From the NCBI GenBank assembly GCA_005239175.1, contig SOPS01000001.1, positions 558,001 to 622,000 of the forward strand: 64,000 nt of DNA. Reading direction: 5' to 3'. Position 1 is the first letter of the stretch. The number at the start of each line of letters is the position of its first letter. Positions 20,497 through 29,118 of the stretch are shown one piece after another. Below the pieces are notes generated by a model that saw nothing but the letters and a program-made list of their open reading frames with translations, was not told the DNA's origin and ran no database searches. The DNA comes from a halophilic archaeon SHRA6. Lineage in GTDB: Archaea > Halobacteriota > Halobacteria > Halobacteriales > Haloferacaceae. The position numbers were made by a program, and so were the translations under genes.

Positions 20497-21633
20497 ATGT
20501 CAGACGAGCTGAAGCGTGGACTGGAAGGCGTCCTTGTCTCGGAGTCCGATCTTAGCTACATCGACGGGGATGTTGGTAAGCTCGTGTACCGGGGCTACGC
20601 GATCGAAGACCTCGCGCGTGACGCCAGCTACGAGGAGACCCTGTATCTATTGTGGCACGACGAACTCCCCAACCGGGCACAGTTGGCGGAGTTCTCCGAG
20701 GCCATGGCAGCCGAGCGATCGCTGTCAGATGGCGTCTTGTCGGTGATTCGTGAACTCGCCGCTGCAGACGAAGAGCCGATGGCGGCGGTTCGGACGATCG
20801 TCTCCTCGTTTTCGGCGTACGATGAGGACGCGGGAACCTCGACCGACGACCAGGACGCGAACGTGCGCAAGGCGCGACGGATCACCGCCAAAACGGCAAC
20901 CGCGGTCGCAGCGTACAATCGGCTCCGGAACGGCGAGGAACCTGTTGAGCCCCGCGAGGACCTGAGCCACGCGGCGAACTTCCTCTATATGCTCAACGAC
21001 GAGGAACCCGACGACGTGCTCGCAGATACCTTCGACATGGCGCTCGTGTTGCACGCCGACCACGGGCTCAACGCGTCGACGTTCTCGGCGATGGTCACCG
21101 CCTCAACGCTCGCGGATCTGCATGCCTCGGTGACGGCGGCGATCGGCACCCTCTCGGGGAGCCTCCACGGGGGCGCGAACGCGAACGTCATGCGGATGCT
21201 CAAAGAGATCGATGACAGCGAAATGGACCCGATCGACTGGGTCGAAGATGCCCTCGATTCGGGCCGGCGGGTCGCTGGGTTCGGCCACCGCGTCTACAAC
21301 GTCAAGGATCCGCGGGCGAAGATTCTCGGCGAAAAAAGCGAGGCACTCGGGAAGGCCGCCGGCCAGACAAAGTGGTACGAGATGTCCGTCGAGATCGAAG
21401 ACTACATTATCGACGAGAAGGGCATCGCGCCAAACGTCGACTTCTACTCGGCGTCAATGTACTACGTGATGGGCATCCCGATCGATCTGTATACCCCGAT
21501 TTTCGCCGTCAGCCGCGTCGGCGGTTGGATCGCACACGTGCTCGAACAGTGGGAAGACAACCGCCTCATCCGACCACGGGCCCGATACACCGGGGAGATG
21601 GACGCCGAGTTCGTCCCGCTGGACGATCGGTAG
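20497..21633 (+). CDS. citZ: Citrate synthase
   Basis: Type II-like short citrate synthase of 378 residues, condensing acetyl-CoA and oxaloacetate at the entry to the TCA cycle. Catalytic residues are in place: His224 (HGGANANVM), His264 (GFGHRVYN) and Asp315 (PNVDFYSA). An acidic insertion around residues 108-120 (DEDAGTSTDDQDAN) is a halophilic feature. The stop codon lies inside an 8-bp perfect tandem duplication (ATCGGTAG twice, 21626-21641). Convergent with the transducer gene. Confidence 0.96.
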   Translation: MSDELKRGLEGVLVSESDLSYIDGDVGKLVYRGYAIEDLARDASYEETLYLLWHDELPNRAQLAEFSEAMAAERSLSDGVLSVIRELAAADEEPMAAVRTIVSSFSAYDEDAGTSTDDQDANVRKARRITAKTATAVAAYNRLRNGEEPVEPREDLSHAANFLYMLNDEEPDDVLADTFDMALVLHADHGLNASTFSAMVTASTLADLHASVTAAIGTLSGSLHGGANANVMRMLKEIDDSEMDPIDWVEDALDSGRRVAGFGHRVYNVKDPRAKILGEKSEALGKAAGQTKWYEMSVEIEDYIIDEKGIAPNVDFYSASMYYVMGIPIDLYTPIFAVSRVGGWIAHVLEQWEDNRLIRPRARYTGEMDAEFVPLDDR

Positions 21634-21641
21634 ATCGGTAG
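21626..21641. repeat. 8-bp tandem duplication across the citZ stop codon
   Basis: ATCGGTAG is repeated perfectly at 21626-21633 and 21634-21641; the first copy ends in the citZ TAG stop codon. Confidence 0.7.
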
Positions 21642-21835
21642 CGACACCCAGGTGAGAGTGAGTGGTTGCTGTTGACATTTCATCCCGCTCGATCGCGTAA
21701 AATCGGTCTGCGTAATCTGGACTGCTGGCAGCAGCAGCACGATACGCCGTTGTGTCTGACCTTACCGTCTGTTGTGAGTGGATACCGATCGACGACGAAA
21801 CCAAGTGATCGATGCGGTATCCACACTCATTGACA

Positions 21836-23365
21836 TTATGACTCGACGAGTTCACCGACCGTCGATTCGATCGATTCGACCTGCTGGACCTGTTGTTCGT
21901 TCGCGGCGGCGACGCTTTGGATCTCAGCGGCAACCGTCTCGGATTCGTCGACAAGTTCGTCGATCATTGTCGAGACTTCCTCGGTCGACGCGGCTTGATC
22001 GTCAGTTGCGTTCGATACTTCACGAATCCCATTTGACGCCTCTTTGACGGCGTCTTCGATTTGCGTGAGTGTATCCATTGCCGCTTCGACCTGATCAATT
22101 CCTTCGTCGACTTCCCGAGTCGTTTCTGCGAGGCTCATCACGGTTTCGTCGGCATCAGTTTTTATTCTGCCAATCAGGCGCTCGATCTCTGTGGCGTGCT
22201 CTTGGGAATCGCCAGCGAGAGATTTGACCTCGTCTGCGACGACCGCAAAGCCGCTTCCGGCCTCGCCGGCGCGGGCAGCCTCGATAGACGCGTTGAGCGC
22301 GAGAATGTTTGTCTGATCTGCAATACTGTTGATCACTTCGACGATTTCGTCGATTTTTTCGATTCGGTCCTGAAGGGAATCGACGTCAGTCGTGACCTCC
22401 CGAGCCGCCGTTTCGATTCGATTCATGACTTCGATGGCATCGATTGCGGCTTCGTTACCATCCTGGGCGAGAGTCTCGGCTTCCTGGCTCATCATGGCGA
22501 CCTCCTCGGAGGTCGAGGCGATCTCTTCTACCACTGCCGACATATCCGCCGTCTCTTTGCTGACCTCGTTCATCGAGTCCGACGATCGGTGCGCATGAGC
22601 GGCGATTTCCTCGGCGCTTTCTGCCACGTCGTCAGCCGTTTGTTTGGCCTCTGTGACGCCTGTTTTCACCTCGGCGGCAACCGCACGCTGGCGATCGAGT
22701 TCGGTTTCAATCTGCTGTTGTTTTTCCGACTGGTTGCGGTAGTTGGCGATAAACGAAATGAGTGTCTCCATCAATTCGTGTTCTTCGTTGAGCCAGGGAC
22801 CGTCGTCCTCTTCGGGACGAACTTCGGTATAGATGATTTCGACGACGATCTGCGTGCCGTGGTCGGTTCGCGTTTCGTGACGCAGCGGATGGGCTGCCTG
22901 CTTGAACCCGGCTGATTCGACGCTATCGTCGGCCACAGTTATTTTCGCTTCCGTTACGTCTGGATACTGGAACCACTGTGGAAGTTCATTGACGTAGATT
23001 TCGATGAGTTCGTGGAGTTGGGTATCAACACGACCGAACAGCTCGTTCGCACGGGTGATCGCTTCTAGTTCTTTGGTGCGTTCCTGTAGTAAGACGCGCG
23101 CTGTTGTCGGTGTGAGTTCTCTGTACGTTTCGGCTAATTCGAAGTGCTCGGACGGTAGCTCGTCGTCGTTGTGGTTCGTCGACATATCAGGTTCCCCATC
23201 GCTCGGGGAGTGGGGCGGATCAGATGGATCATGCCAGCCAGGCGTCCCCGCGGTTTGTGACTCGGCTCGTTTTGGGTCGGCACTGTGAGACTGTGTCCCT
23301 GCGGATGCCGTTTGAGCCGTTTCGCTGCTTGCGCTGAGCAACAAACCATTGAATATGCGTTTCAT
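21836..23365 (-). CDS. Soluble methyl-accepting chemotaxis transducer
   Basis: Haloarchaeal transducer (Htr type), 509 residues from ATG 23365, or 449 from ATG 23185 (MSTNHNDDE). No membrane helix is visible, so it is cytoplasmic. An N-terminal sensor region of about 150 residues (around [19 protein letters not shown]) precedes a long coiled-coil signalling domain with the hairpin-tip block [20 protein letters not shown] and flanking methylation-helix repeats. The signal sensed is unknown. No che genes are adjacent, so it must feed a CheA encoded elsewhere. Upstream DNA (23366-23503) is very AT-rich. Confidence 0.9.
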   Translation of the reverse strand: MKRIFNGLLLSASSETAQTASAGTQSHSADPKRAESQTAGTPGWHDPSDPPHSPSDGEPDMSTNHNDDELPSEHFELAETYRELTPTTARVLLQERTKELEAITRANELFGRVDTQLHELIEIYVNELPQWFQYPDVTEAKITVADDSVESAGFKQAAHPLRHETRTDHGTQIVVEIIYTEVRPEEDDGPWLNEEHELMETLISFIANYRNQSEKQQQIETELDRQRAVAAEVKTGVTEAKQTADDVAESAEEIAAHAHRSSDSMNEVSKETADMSAVVEEIASTSEEVAMMSQEAETLAQDGNEAAIDAIEVMNRIETAAREVTTDVDSLQDRIEKIDEIVEVINSIADQTNILALNASIEAARAGEAGSGFAVVADEVKSLAGDSQEHATEIERLIGRIKTDADETVMSLAETTREVDEGIDQVEAAMDTLTQIEDAVKEASNGIREVSNATDDQAASTEEVSTMIDELVDESETVAAEIQSVAAANEQQVQQVESIESTVGELVES

Positions 23366-23503
23366 GTAAATACCTTGACCACAGCATATATTATCCTAGC
23401 TGGTTATTTATCAAGTATGATAGCCTCCTAGTTATATAATAAATTCAGCATACGCAACGATATATACACATACGTATATTTTTCGCCGTATTCTTATACA
23501 GTT
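23366..23503. other. AT-rich intergenic spacer with TATA elements
   Basis: This spacer between the transducer start and the MATE gene stop is far richer in A+T than its surroundings. It contains several TATA-like runs, among them ATAATATATGC (minus strand, about 16-26 bp before ATG 23365) and TATATAATAAATT at 23432-23444. The first is a plausible box A for the transducer gene. I see no frame worth calling a gene. Confidence 0.55.
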
Positions 23504-24880
23504 TCAGTCGTTCGCGCCGGCACTCCCGCGCTCGTGCATCATCTCGGCAGCGCGGGTTGCCCAGTTTCCGTATCCAAACGCGACGACCACGAACAGCGCC
23601 ATCCAGACGTACGCGAGAAAGATCCCAACGTACGCGCCGAGTATCCCCCATCCAAGGACGTGAACCGCGAGGTACGAGAAGCCGACAAAAAAGCCGAACA
23701 TCCCGGTGAGCCGCGCGAGAAATGGCGCTCTGGTTTCGCTCGCGCCCTGCAAAGAGCCCGAGACGCCAATGAAAAGCGCAAGTGCCGGTGCAGAGAGTCC
23801 GTAGACGATCGCAAAGCGCGTCGCGTAGAACAGCTCTTCACCCTCGCCGCTGCCGAGCAGTCGGACGATAGGGTCGGCTTGCCAGGCCAACACGAACCCG
23901 ATCACGCCAACGGTACAGACCGACAGCGCAGCGACGGCCCAGCCGTTGAACCGTGCGGTCCGATCGTCACCGTCGCCCAACGCCTGTCCGACAAGAATGC
24001 TCGCGGCGACGTTGTAGCCGCGGCCGAGCGGTCCGGTCACCTGCTGGTAGACGCGCCGGCCGATCTGAAAGCCGGCGTTGGCGGCATCGCCAAATCCCAA
24101 AAGCAGCGCGTTGAACGGAAATTCCGCGAGTTCAGCGACGAACCCCTCGGCCATTCGCGGTGCGGAGATGACGACGAGCTGTTTCGCGATCGTGAGGTCG
24201 CGCGGGCGAACAGCATCAATCCCAGACGCCGGTCGGTAGATCGCGACGAGCAACAACCCAGCAGTAACAACGTTCGCCGTCGTCGTCGCAAGCCCGACAC
24301 CGATTACGCCCAGGTCAGGAGCACCGAACAAGCCCAGTCCGAGGATCGCCGAGCCGGCGATATTAACCGAGTTCGCGAACACGTTGATGTACATCGGCGT
24401 CATCGTGTCGCCGGTCCCTTGCAGCGCCCTGGCACCAATCAGTGCGACGTGTCGCGCGGGGGCAGTCGCAAAGATGATCGCGAGATACACTGCGCCGGCC
24501 TGAACAGCCGCCTCGCTCGCAGGAAACAGCCCGATCGCGAACTCTCCAAACACGAATCCGAAGGCGACAAACGGGATTCCCAGGAGGAAGCCCAGCGTAA
24601 GCGCCTGAGTAATCGCCTCGCTGCGATTTGCCGTTGCACCACTCGCGGTGTCTTGACTCGACAGCGCGATTGCGCCACCGCCGAGTCCCAGCCCGATCCG
24701 GAGCGGAAACCGCGCGTAGAGGTCCGCAAGACCGATCGCGACGACCGCTGCCGGAGAGATAAGCGCGGTAACGATGATGTCGACCGTCCGCATCAGGGTC
24801 CGGAACGTCTGCTCGGCCATCACCGGCCACGCAAGCGCAAAGATCCGTCGCCAAACCCGGCGCACCCTCGAGAACTCCAT
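23504..24880 (-). CDS. MATE family efflux transporter
   Basis: Multidrug/toxic compound exporter of the MATE (MatE) family, 458 residues with 12 predicted helices. The N-terminal segment (FALAWPVMAEQTFRTLMRTVDIIVT) and the repeated half later in the protein are typical. Export is usually driven by Na+ or H+; the substrate is not readable. ATG 24880 gives the standard start, with the first helix beginning about 12 residues in; an upstream start at 24937 adds a basic, non-conserved stretch. Confidence 0.9.
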   Translation of the reverse strand: MEFSRVRRVWRRIFALAWPVMAEQTFRTLMRTVDIIVTALISPAAVVAIGLADLYARFPLRIGLGLGGGAIALSSQDTASGATANRSEAITQALTLGFLLGIPFVAFGFVFGEFAIGLFPASEAAVQAGAVYLAIIFATAPARHVALIGARALQGTGDTMTPMYINVFANSVNIAGSAILGLGLFGAPDLGVIGVGLATTTANVVTAGLLLVAIYRPASGIDAVRPRDLTIAKQLVVISAPRMAEGFVAELAEFPFNALLLGFGDAANAGFQIGRRVYQQVTGPLGRGYNVAASILVGQALGDGDDRTARFNGWAVAALSVCTVGVIGFVLAWQADPIVRLLGSGEGEELFYATRFAIVYGLSAPALALFIGVSGSLQGASETRAPFLARLTGMFGFFVGFSYLAVHVLGWGILGAYVGIFLAYVWMALFVVVAFGYGNWATRAAEMMHERGSAGAND

Positions 24881-25292
24881 GTAACCGTGATTCGGTATCC
24901 TGCCGTTTGATCGTATCGACCGACTCGCTGCGCACACGATCGCGCGCCGGGCGTGACGATCTTCGATCGGTACGATCGGTGGGTTATGTACTGATATTTC
25001 TTCTCACAGACAGACGGCTGACAGCCGTCATACGAAAAGAAAAACGCCGCTACGTCACTCGGTTTTTACTTTCACTCCGCGTTCCTCATCTTTATATAGG
25101 TGCCCGTCTTCAGTGCAACTGCACGTCACACGCGTGCATTCCCCCTTTCCCTTGCTTTTCGCGGACAACCCAGCCACCGAACAGCCGTTAGAGCAGACTC
25201 TACGGAAAAGTTGTTGGCGTAAGCTCTACCGAAAAGTCGTTAGTGTAGGCTTCACCGAAAGCGATTAGCAATAGCCGACGGCATCCCCGGGT
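24881..25292. promoter_or_regulatory. 412-bp regulatory gap upstream of ilvA
   Basis: No gene is supported here. The gap holds a 17-bp perfect palindrome with a one-base centre (GACGGCTG-A-CAGCCGTC, 25013-25029), a strong TATA-like CTTTATATAGG near 25090-25100, a short inverted repeat GTGCA-AC-TGCA C at about 25114-25126, and three degenerate 26-bp repeats ending just before the ilvA start. Transcription from the TATA would start near 25120 and give a leader of about 170 nt containing the repeats. Confidence 0.5.
25198..25274. repeat. Three imperfect 26-bp tandem repeats before ilvA
   Basis: Units begin at 25198 (CTCTACGGAAAAGTTGTTGG), 25224 (CTCTACCGAAAAGTCGTTAG) and 25250 (CTTCACCGAAAGCGATTAG). 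Units 1 and 2 are the same length; unit 3 is shorter and more diverged. The array ends about 19 bp before the ilvA ATG. Confidence 0.8.
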
Positions 25293-26510
25293 ATGCTTTC
25301 GCTTTCGCTTTCGGATATCGAGGCCGCTCGGGGTCGGATCAACGAGGTCGTCCGGCGCACGCCGTTGGAGTACTCGTACACCTTCTCGGAATGGACCGGC
25401 GCGGACGTCCACCTCAAGTTGGAGAACTTCCAGCGAACGGGCGCGTTCAAGATCCGAGGCGCGATGAACCGGATTACAACGCTGACAGACGAGCAGCGAT
25501 CGGCCGGCGTCGTGACTGCAAGCGCTGGCAACCACGCCCAGGGCGTCGCGCTGGCGGCGACGCGGGCGGGCGTCGACTCAAAGATCGTCATGCCCGAACA
25601 CGCCCCGATCTCGAAGGTCAAAGCCACCCGGCGGTATGGCGGTGAGGTCGTCCTGTACGGCGCAGACTACGACGAGGCGCAGGCGAAAGCCCACGAGATC
25701 GAAGCCGAGGAGGGCCGGACGTACGTCCACGCCTTCGACGACGAGTACGTGATGGCCGGCCAGGGCACGATCGGCCTCGAGATCATAGAGGACTGCCCGG
25801 AGGTTGAGACGGTCATCGTCCCGATCGGCGGCGGCGGCCTCATCTCGGGGATCGCAACGGCGATCAAAGCGATCGAGCCCGACGTCCGGGTGATTGGCGT
25901 GCAGGCCGAGGGCGCCTCAAGCGTCGTTGAGTCGCTGCGCAAGGGCGAGATTCATCAGATCGAAGCGGTCGACACGGTTGCTGATGGAATCGCGACGCGA
26001 TCGGTCGGCGAGAAACCCTTCGAAATCATTCGCGAACGCGTCGACGAGGTCGTCACCGTCTCCGACGCCGAGATCGCACTCGCGCTTACGGTGCTGCTCG
26101 AACGGGAGAAGGCCCTCGTCGAGGGGGCCGGGGCGGTTGCGTTGGCGGCGCTGTTGTCTGGTGCGATCGACTACGAGCCAGACGAGACAATTGTCCCGGC
26201 GCTCTGTGGGGGCAACATCGATCTCAACGTGCTCACGACAGTGCTCGTCCGCGGACTGGTCCAGCTGGGGCGCTATCTCAAGATTCGGACCGTGTTGAAA
26301 GATCGCCCGGGCGCACTGCAAGGACTGATCGACATCATCGCCGAACAACAGGCGAACATCTACGCGATTCACCACGATCGCACCTCCAAACGGATCGGCG
26401 TCAGCGACACCGAGGTCGAGATCGAACTGGAAACTCGCGGCGACGAGCACGTCGCCGAACTCGTCGCCACGCTCGAAGCAGAGGGCTATATCGTCGACAT
26501 TCTTGAGTGA
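25293..26510 (+). CDS. ilvA: Threonine ammonia-lyase with ACT domain
   Basis: PLP-dependent threonine deaminase, 405 residues, converting threonine to 2-oxobutanoate for isoleucine synthesis. The PLP lysine is Lys53 in TGAFKIRGAMN, and the glycine-rich phosphate loop is GGGGLISG. The last 75 residues form one ACT-type regulatory domain (VLKDRPGALQGLIDIIAE), as in the short allosteric or catabolic form. The reaction releases a reactive enamine intermediate that RidA proteins hydrolyse, and a ridA gene lies about 500 bp downstream. An array of three 26-bp repeats immediately upstream may be regulatory. Confidence 0.95.
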   Translation: MLSLSLSDIEAARGRINEVVRRTPLEYSYTFSEWTGADVHLKLENFQRTGAFKIRGAMNRITTLTDEQRSAGVVTASAGNHAQGVALAATRAGVDSKIVMPEHAPISKVKATRRYGGEVVLYGADYDEAQAKAHEIEAEEGRTYVHAFDDEYVMAGQGTIGLEIIEDCPEVETVIVPIGGGGLISGIATAIKAIEPDVRVIGVQAEGASSVVESLRKGEIHQIEAVDTVADGIATRSVGEKPFEIIRERVDEVVTVSDAEIALALTVLLEREKALVEGAGAVALAALLSGAIDYEPDETIVPALCGGNIDLNVLTTVLVRGLVQLGRYLKIRTVLKDRPGALQGLIDIIAEQQANIYAIHHDRTSKRIGVSDTEVEIELETRGDEHVAELVATLEAEGYIVDILE

Positions 26511-26641
26511 ACGATCTTCGACTACATGGCCCACAAATACGAGCACGAACGCGCCTGATCACGACCGAAACGCTACATGCCGGGGGAGTTGGCCGATCGC
26601 AGTCAGTAATGGCGGGATGCCCGGTGATCGTTACGCCTGTC

Positions 26642-26899
26642 TCATTCCCAGTCCGGAATGTCGCCAAGACACGCATCTGCCTCTTTCGAAACGCCGTCCA
26701 TCGTGTCGTGGAGTTTTTGAATGCGATCGGCTTGTCCGTGATATCCAGCTGCCAAATCCGCTTGCGTGATCGGCGGTTCGACAATGATTTTCCCCGATTT
26801 GGTGTAGATTTCCACGTCGTCGCCGCAGCTGCTATCGAGCTCCTCACGCAGTTGCTTTGGAAGCGTGATCTGTCCAGAATCACTGACGCGTCGTTTCAT
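26642..26899 (-). CDS. AbrB/MazE-type antitoxin-like DNA-binding protein (orphan)
   Basis: An 85-residue protein whose first 45 residues form the swapped-hairpin AbrB/SpoVT fold: VSDSGQITLPKQLREEL then DDVEIYTKSGKIIVEPP. The tail resembles antitoxin C termini that bind a toxin. Antitoxins of this type normally precede a PIN or MazF toxin gene; here only 131 bp separate its stop from the end of ilvA, with no toxin frame. It could be an orphan regulator or the remnant of a module. Promoter DNA lies between it and the divergent ridA. Confidence 0.8.
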   Translation of the reverse strand: MKRRVSDSGQITLPKQLREELDSSCGDDVEIYTKSGKIIVEPPITQADLAAGYHGQADRIQKLHDTMDGVSKEADACLGDIPDWE

Positions 26900-26973
26900 T
26901 ATGTCGATCGTACGTCGTCATACCACATCAATATTCAGACAAATATCGGATGGGACAAGAAGGGATACAACGA

Positions 26974-26980
26974 TTTTAAT
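26974..26980 (+). promoter_or_regulatory. Box A of ridA
   Basis: TTTTAAT is centred exactly 27 bp before ATG 27004, indicating a leaderless ridA transcript and supporting that start over a TTG at 26998. Confidence 0.55.
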
Positions 26981-27003
26981 CACTCCCAATCGAACGCTTG
27001 AGC

Positions 27004-27384
27004 ATGAAACGAACGATCAGCACAGACGCCGCGCCGGATGCGGTCGGCGCGTACAGCCAGGCAACGACGAACGGCGATCTGCTTTTCACTGCGGGACAGA
27101 TCGCACTCACCCCAGACGGTGAATTACTCGCAGACGCCGACGTCGCGACACAGACCGAGCAGGCGCTCGAGAACGTGATGGCGATCCTCGATTCGGAGGG
27201 ACTCGACGCGGGATCGGTCCTGAAAATGACCGTATTCCTTGACGATATCGAGGATTTCGAGGCGATGAACGAGGTGTACGCGACGTACTTCGACGACGAG
27301 CCGCCGGCGCGCAGCGCGATCGAGGTCGGCGCACTCCCGAAGGGTGCGGCCGTCGAGATTGAAGCGATCGCAACGATCGAGTAG
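27004..27384 (+). CDS. ridA: RidA family enamine/imine deaminase
   Basis: A 126-residue Rid (YjgF/YER057c/UK114) protein. It has the N-terminal PDAVGAYSQA and GDLLFTAGQI blocks and the C-terminal signature region PPARSAIEVGALPKGAAVEIEAIA with the conserved Arg. RidA trimers hydrolyse the reactive enamine released by threonine or serine dehydratases, so its place next to ilvA is functionally sensible. ATG 27004 has a box A at -27. A small membrane protein gene follows after two bases. Confidence 0.93.
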   Translation: MKRTISTDAAPDAVGAYSQATTNGDLLFTAGQIALTPDGELLADADVATQTEQALENVMAILDSEGLDAGSVLKMTVFLDDIEDFEAMNEVYATYFDDEPPARSAIEVGALPKGAAVEIEAIATIE

Positions 27385-27386
27385 CC

Positions 27387-27593
27387 GTGGATCCCCGACA
27401 GAAATCGGCGGTCCTGTGGGGGCTCGTCGGTGCGATGGCCGTCGTCGTGGCCGCACAGGGGTATCTGGTGGTTGGTGAATCGCTGCCGATCGGCATCGCT
27501 GCAGTTGTCGGGCTTGCGATCGCGGTTGGAGCCCTGACGGCGATCGTGACGTATGCTGTCGAATACCGTCTGCTCACGAAAGGAAGGACTTAA
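27387..27593 (+). CDS. Small two-helix membrane protein
   Basis: A 68-residue product read from GTG 27387, two bases after the ridA stop, so almost certainly cotranscribed. It has two hydrophobic helices (AVLWGLVGAMAVVVAAQGYLV and GIAAVVGLAIAVGALTAIV) separated by a short loop, and a charged C terminus. No family was recognised. The tight spacing and clean amphipathic layout support it being real. Confidence 0.65.
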   Translation: MDPRQKSAVLWGLVGAMAVVVAAQGYLVVGESLPIGIAAVVGLAIAVGALTAIVTYAVEYRLLTKGRT

Positions 27594-27621
27594 AATCCGC
27601 AAGGGGGTATCCACGGATAGA

Positions 27622-27702
27622 GCCAGGATGGCCGAGTGGTAAGGCGCACGCCTGGAAAGCGTGTTCCCTCTGGGATCCAGGGTTCAAATCCCTGTCCTGG
27701 CG
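27622..27702 (+). tRNA. tRNA-Ser (GGA anticodon)
   Basis: A complete class II cloverleaf can be folded. Acceptor GCCAGGA pairs with TCCTGGC at 27695-27701, with G as discriminator. Anticodon stem CACGC/GCGTG encloses the loop CTGGAAA with anticodon GGA. A long variable arm (TCCC-TCT-GGGA) marks a serine tRNA. The T arm is CAGGG-TTCAAAT-CCCTG. CCA is not encoded. A run of five T follows at once, an archaeal terminator signal. The 3' end is part of a 68-bp direct repeat. Confidence 0.97.
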
Positions 27703-27942
27703 CTTTTTCCCGGATCAGCAACACCCAGCGACGCGTTTGATCGCGTCGTGAACACTGCTGATCCGTGAAGCGGTAACTGACAGGGATTTGAATCAGGGAG
27801 CGGTGCGTGGCGCGTAGCGCCACGCTAGCGAACGGGTGCTTCGCACCCGTGAGCGAACGAATGTGAGCGATCGTGGTTCAAATCCCTGTCCTGGCGCTTT
27901 CTTTCGGATCAGCAACACCCAGCGACGCGTTTGATCGCGTCG
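27681..27942. mobile_element. tRNA-tail duplication: attachment-site scar or miniature element
   Basis: The last 22 bases of tRNA-Ser and the next 46 bases (27681-27748) recur at 27875-27942 with three mismatches. Between them lie: an outer inverted repeat CGGATCAGC/GCTGATCCG (27711-27719 and 27757-27765) enclosing CGACGCG/CGCGTCG; an inverted copy of the T arm (27779-27794); and two perfect hairpins (GCGTGGCG/CGCCACGC, 27805-27825; ACGGGTGC/GCACCCGT, 27832-27850). Duplicated tRNA 3' ends are the hallmark of integrase attachment sites. No integrase gene is present, so this is either a deletion scar or a small non-coding element. It fills the 27703-28026 gap with no gene. Confidence 0.75.
27703..27710 (+). 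terminator. T-rich terminator after tRNA-Ser
   Basis: CTTTTTCC directly follows the discriminator base; runs of T are the usual archaeal intrinsic stop signal. Confidence 0.5.
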
Positions 27943-28026
27943 CACGAACAACACTGCGAGCACCGCCTTGCGTGCACACAATCCATTAAATCCTCACACC
28001 AGATATTCAAACCACAAACCAGACGA

Positions 28027-28470
28027 TTACAGCGTTTTTTTCATACAGGTGGCTGTCGTGGGGCACAATTCGGTGAATTCAGTCGTCTGCTGAATCGCCT
28101 CTGGCACCGCACTCCGCTCGATTGTAACGTAGTCGAGGGTTGCAAAGAATTCAGATGCAGTCGTGGTGAGCAAATATAGTGTTTCGACGCCGTCAACGGA
28201 GGCTTCTCGTTCCAGTGCTTCACAAAGCGCCGTGCCGAATCCGTGCTCTCGTGCTATTTGTTCGATAACGACTGATCGGAGTAATCCATCACGGCCGTAG
28301 ATTTCGATTCCTCCGATTCCGACTCGTTCGCGATCGTCGTATCCGATATAAAAACAATCGGGCTTTGCTGCCACATCATCCGACGGCAGCCCGTTCTGCT
28401 CCAGCAGCCTTTCAACGTACGCGATCGTCTTCTCATCAGCCCGCTGGAGCGAAATGGAGACACCACCCAT
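28027..28470 (-). CDS. GNAT acetyltransferase, ArsN2-like
   Basis: A 147-residue N-acetyltransferase of the GNAT fold. The core RSVVIEQIAREHGFGTALCEALEREA is the acetyl-CoA binding region, although the usual R/Q-x-x-G-x-G/A loop is loosened to EHGFGTA. The downstream stretch ETLYLLTTTASEFFATLDY, then SAVPEAIQQTTEF and ELCPTTATCM, is the hallmark of ArsN2 proteins, some of which confer resistance to organoarsenicals such as arsinothricin. No ars operon is adjacent, so the substrate remains inferred. Upstream is a 186-bp gap with no gene. Confidence 0.82.
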   Translation of the reverse strand: MGGVSISLQRADEKTIAYVERLLEQNGLPSDDVAAKPDCFYIGYDDRERVGIGGIEIYGRDGLLRSVVIEQIAREHGFGTALCEALEREASVDGVETLYLLTTTASEFFATLDYVTIERSAVPEAIQQTTEFTELCPTTATCMKKTL

Positions 28471-28630
28471 ATCGGGCTTTGCTATTGGAAATGGCTTAAT
28501 GCTTCCTTCGGACTGTCTGCGTGTCCGGTGCGCATCGTATGTCCAGCAAGCCGGTTATATCAACGACTGAAAATGTCAACAGGACCACTGAAACACAATC
28601 CCCGTTCTATTACAGAAATGTGAGGAGAAA

Positions 28631-28652
28631 CTCAACGACTTGAGTCGTGGAG
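28631..28652. terminator. 10-bp hairpin just past the usp stop
   Basis: CTCAACGACT-TG-AGTCGTGGAG forms a stem with one mismatch four bases beyond the UspA stop codon (minus strand). It could stabilise or end the transcript. It also resembles the ACGACTnnAGTCGTGG hairpins at ends of haloarchaeal IS200/IS605-type elements. Confidence 0.4.
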
Positions 28653-28656
28653 AGAC

Positions 28657-29118
28657 TCACTCGCTGACAGAGACCGTCACGTACCCGTCGAAGGTGAGAA
28701 TGACCTGTTGGGCTGTATCGCCGAAGATCGCTTTGCCGGCTGGTGATCGACGCTTCCCGTGGAGGAAGACGTGATCGCAGTTGTGCGCCTCAGTTGCGTC
28801 CAGAATTGTCTCTGCATGATCATCGTCATCTGTGACGTATCCTTCGATCGTGTACTCGAAATCGGCGTCGGTGAGGACATCCCCGACGAGCGACTGGGTT
28901 GCTCGTTGGGCGTATTCTTCCGGTGTTTCGCTGCTGAAATCCGCGTTTTCCGCCGATTCGATCGCCTCGATGACTTCCTGGTCGTTCTCGTACGCTGATT
29001 CGGTCACGATTCCCAGAACCAGCATGTCAGCAGTGGTCCCAGTGACGCACGCGGCGGCTTCTTCGAGAAGTCCACGGTCGTCTGCTGATCCGTCGATAAC
29101 AACGGCTACTCGTTTCAT
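28657..29118 (-). CDS. Universal stress protein UspA family
   Basis: A 153-residue single-domain Usp. It starts with the beta strand KRVAVVIDGSADDRGLLEEA and ends with the ATP-binding type region VFLHGKRRSPAGKAIFGDTAQQVIL, in which the G-2x-G-9x-G(S/T) loop is recognisable but altered. ATG 29118 is preferred; a GTG nine bases upstream is possible. Usp proteins bind ATP and respond to starvation or stress; haloarchaea have many copies. No partner gene is adjacent. Confidence 0.88.
   Translation of the reverse strand: MKRVAVVIDGSADDRGLLEEAAACVTGTTADMLVLGIVTESAYENDQEVIEAIESAENADFSSETPEEYAQRATQSLVGDVLTDADFEYTIEGYVTDDDDHAETILDATEAHNCDHVFLHGKRRSPAGKAIFGDTAQQVILTFDGYVTVSVSE

Noticed and set aside
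23534-24910. Plus-strand frame of 458 codons
   Set aside because: Antisense to the MATE transporter; its product is Arg/Asp/Glu-rich and has no hydrophobic core.
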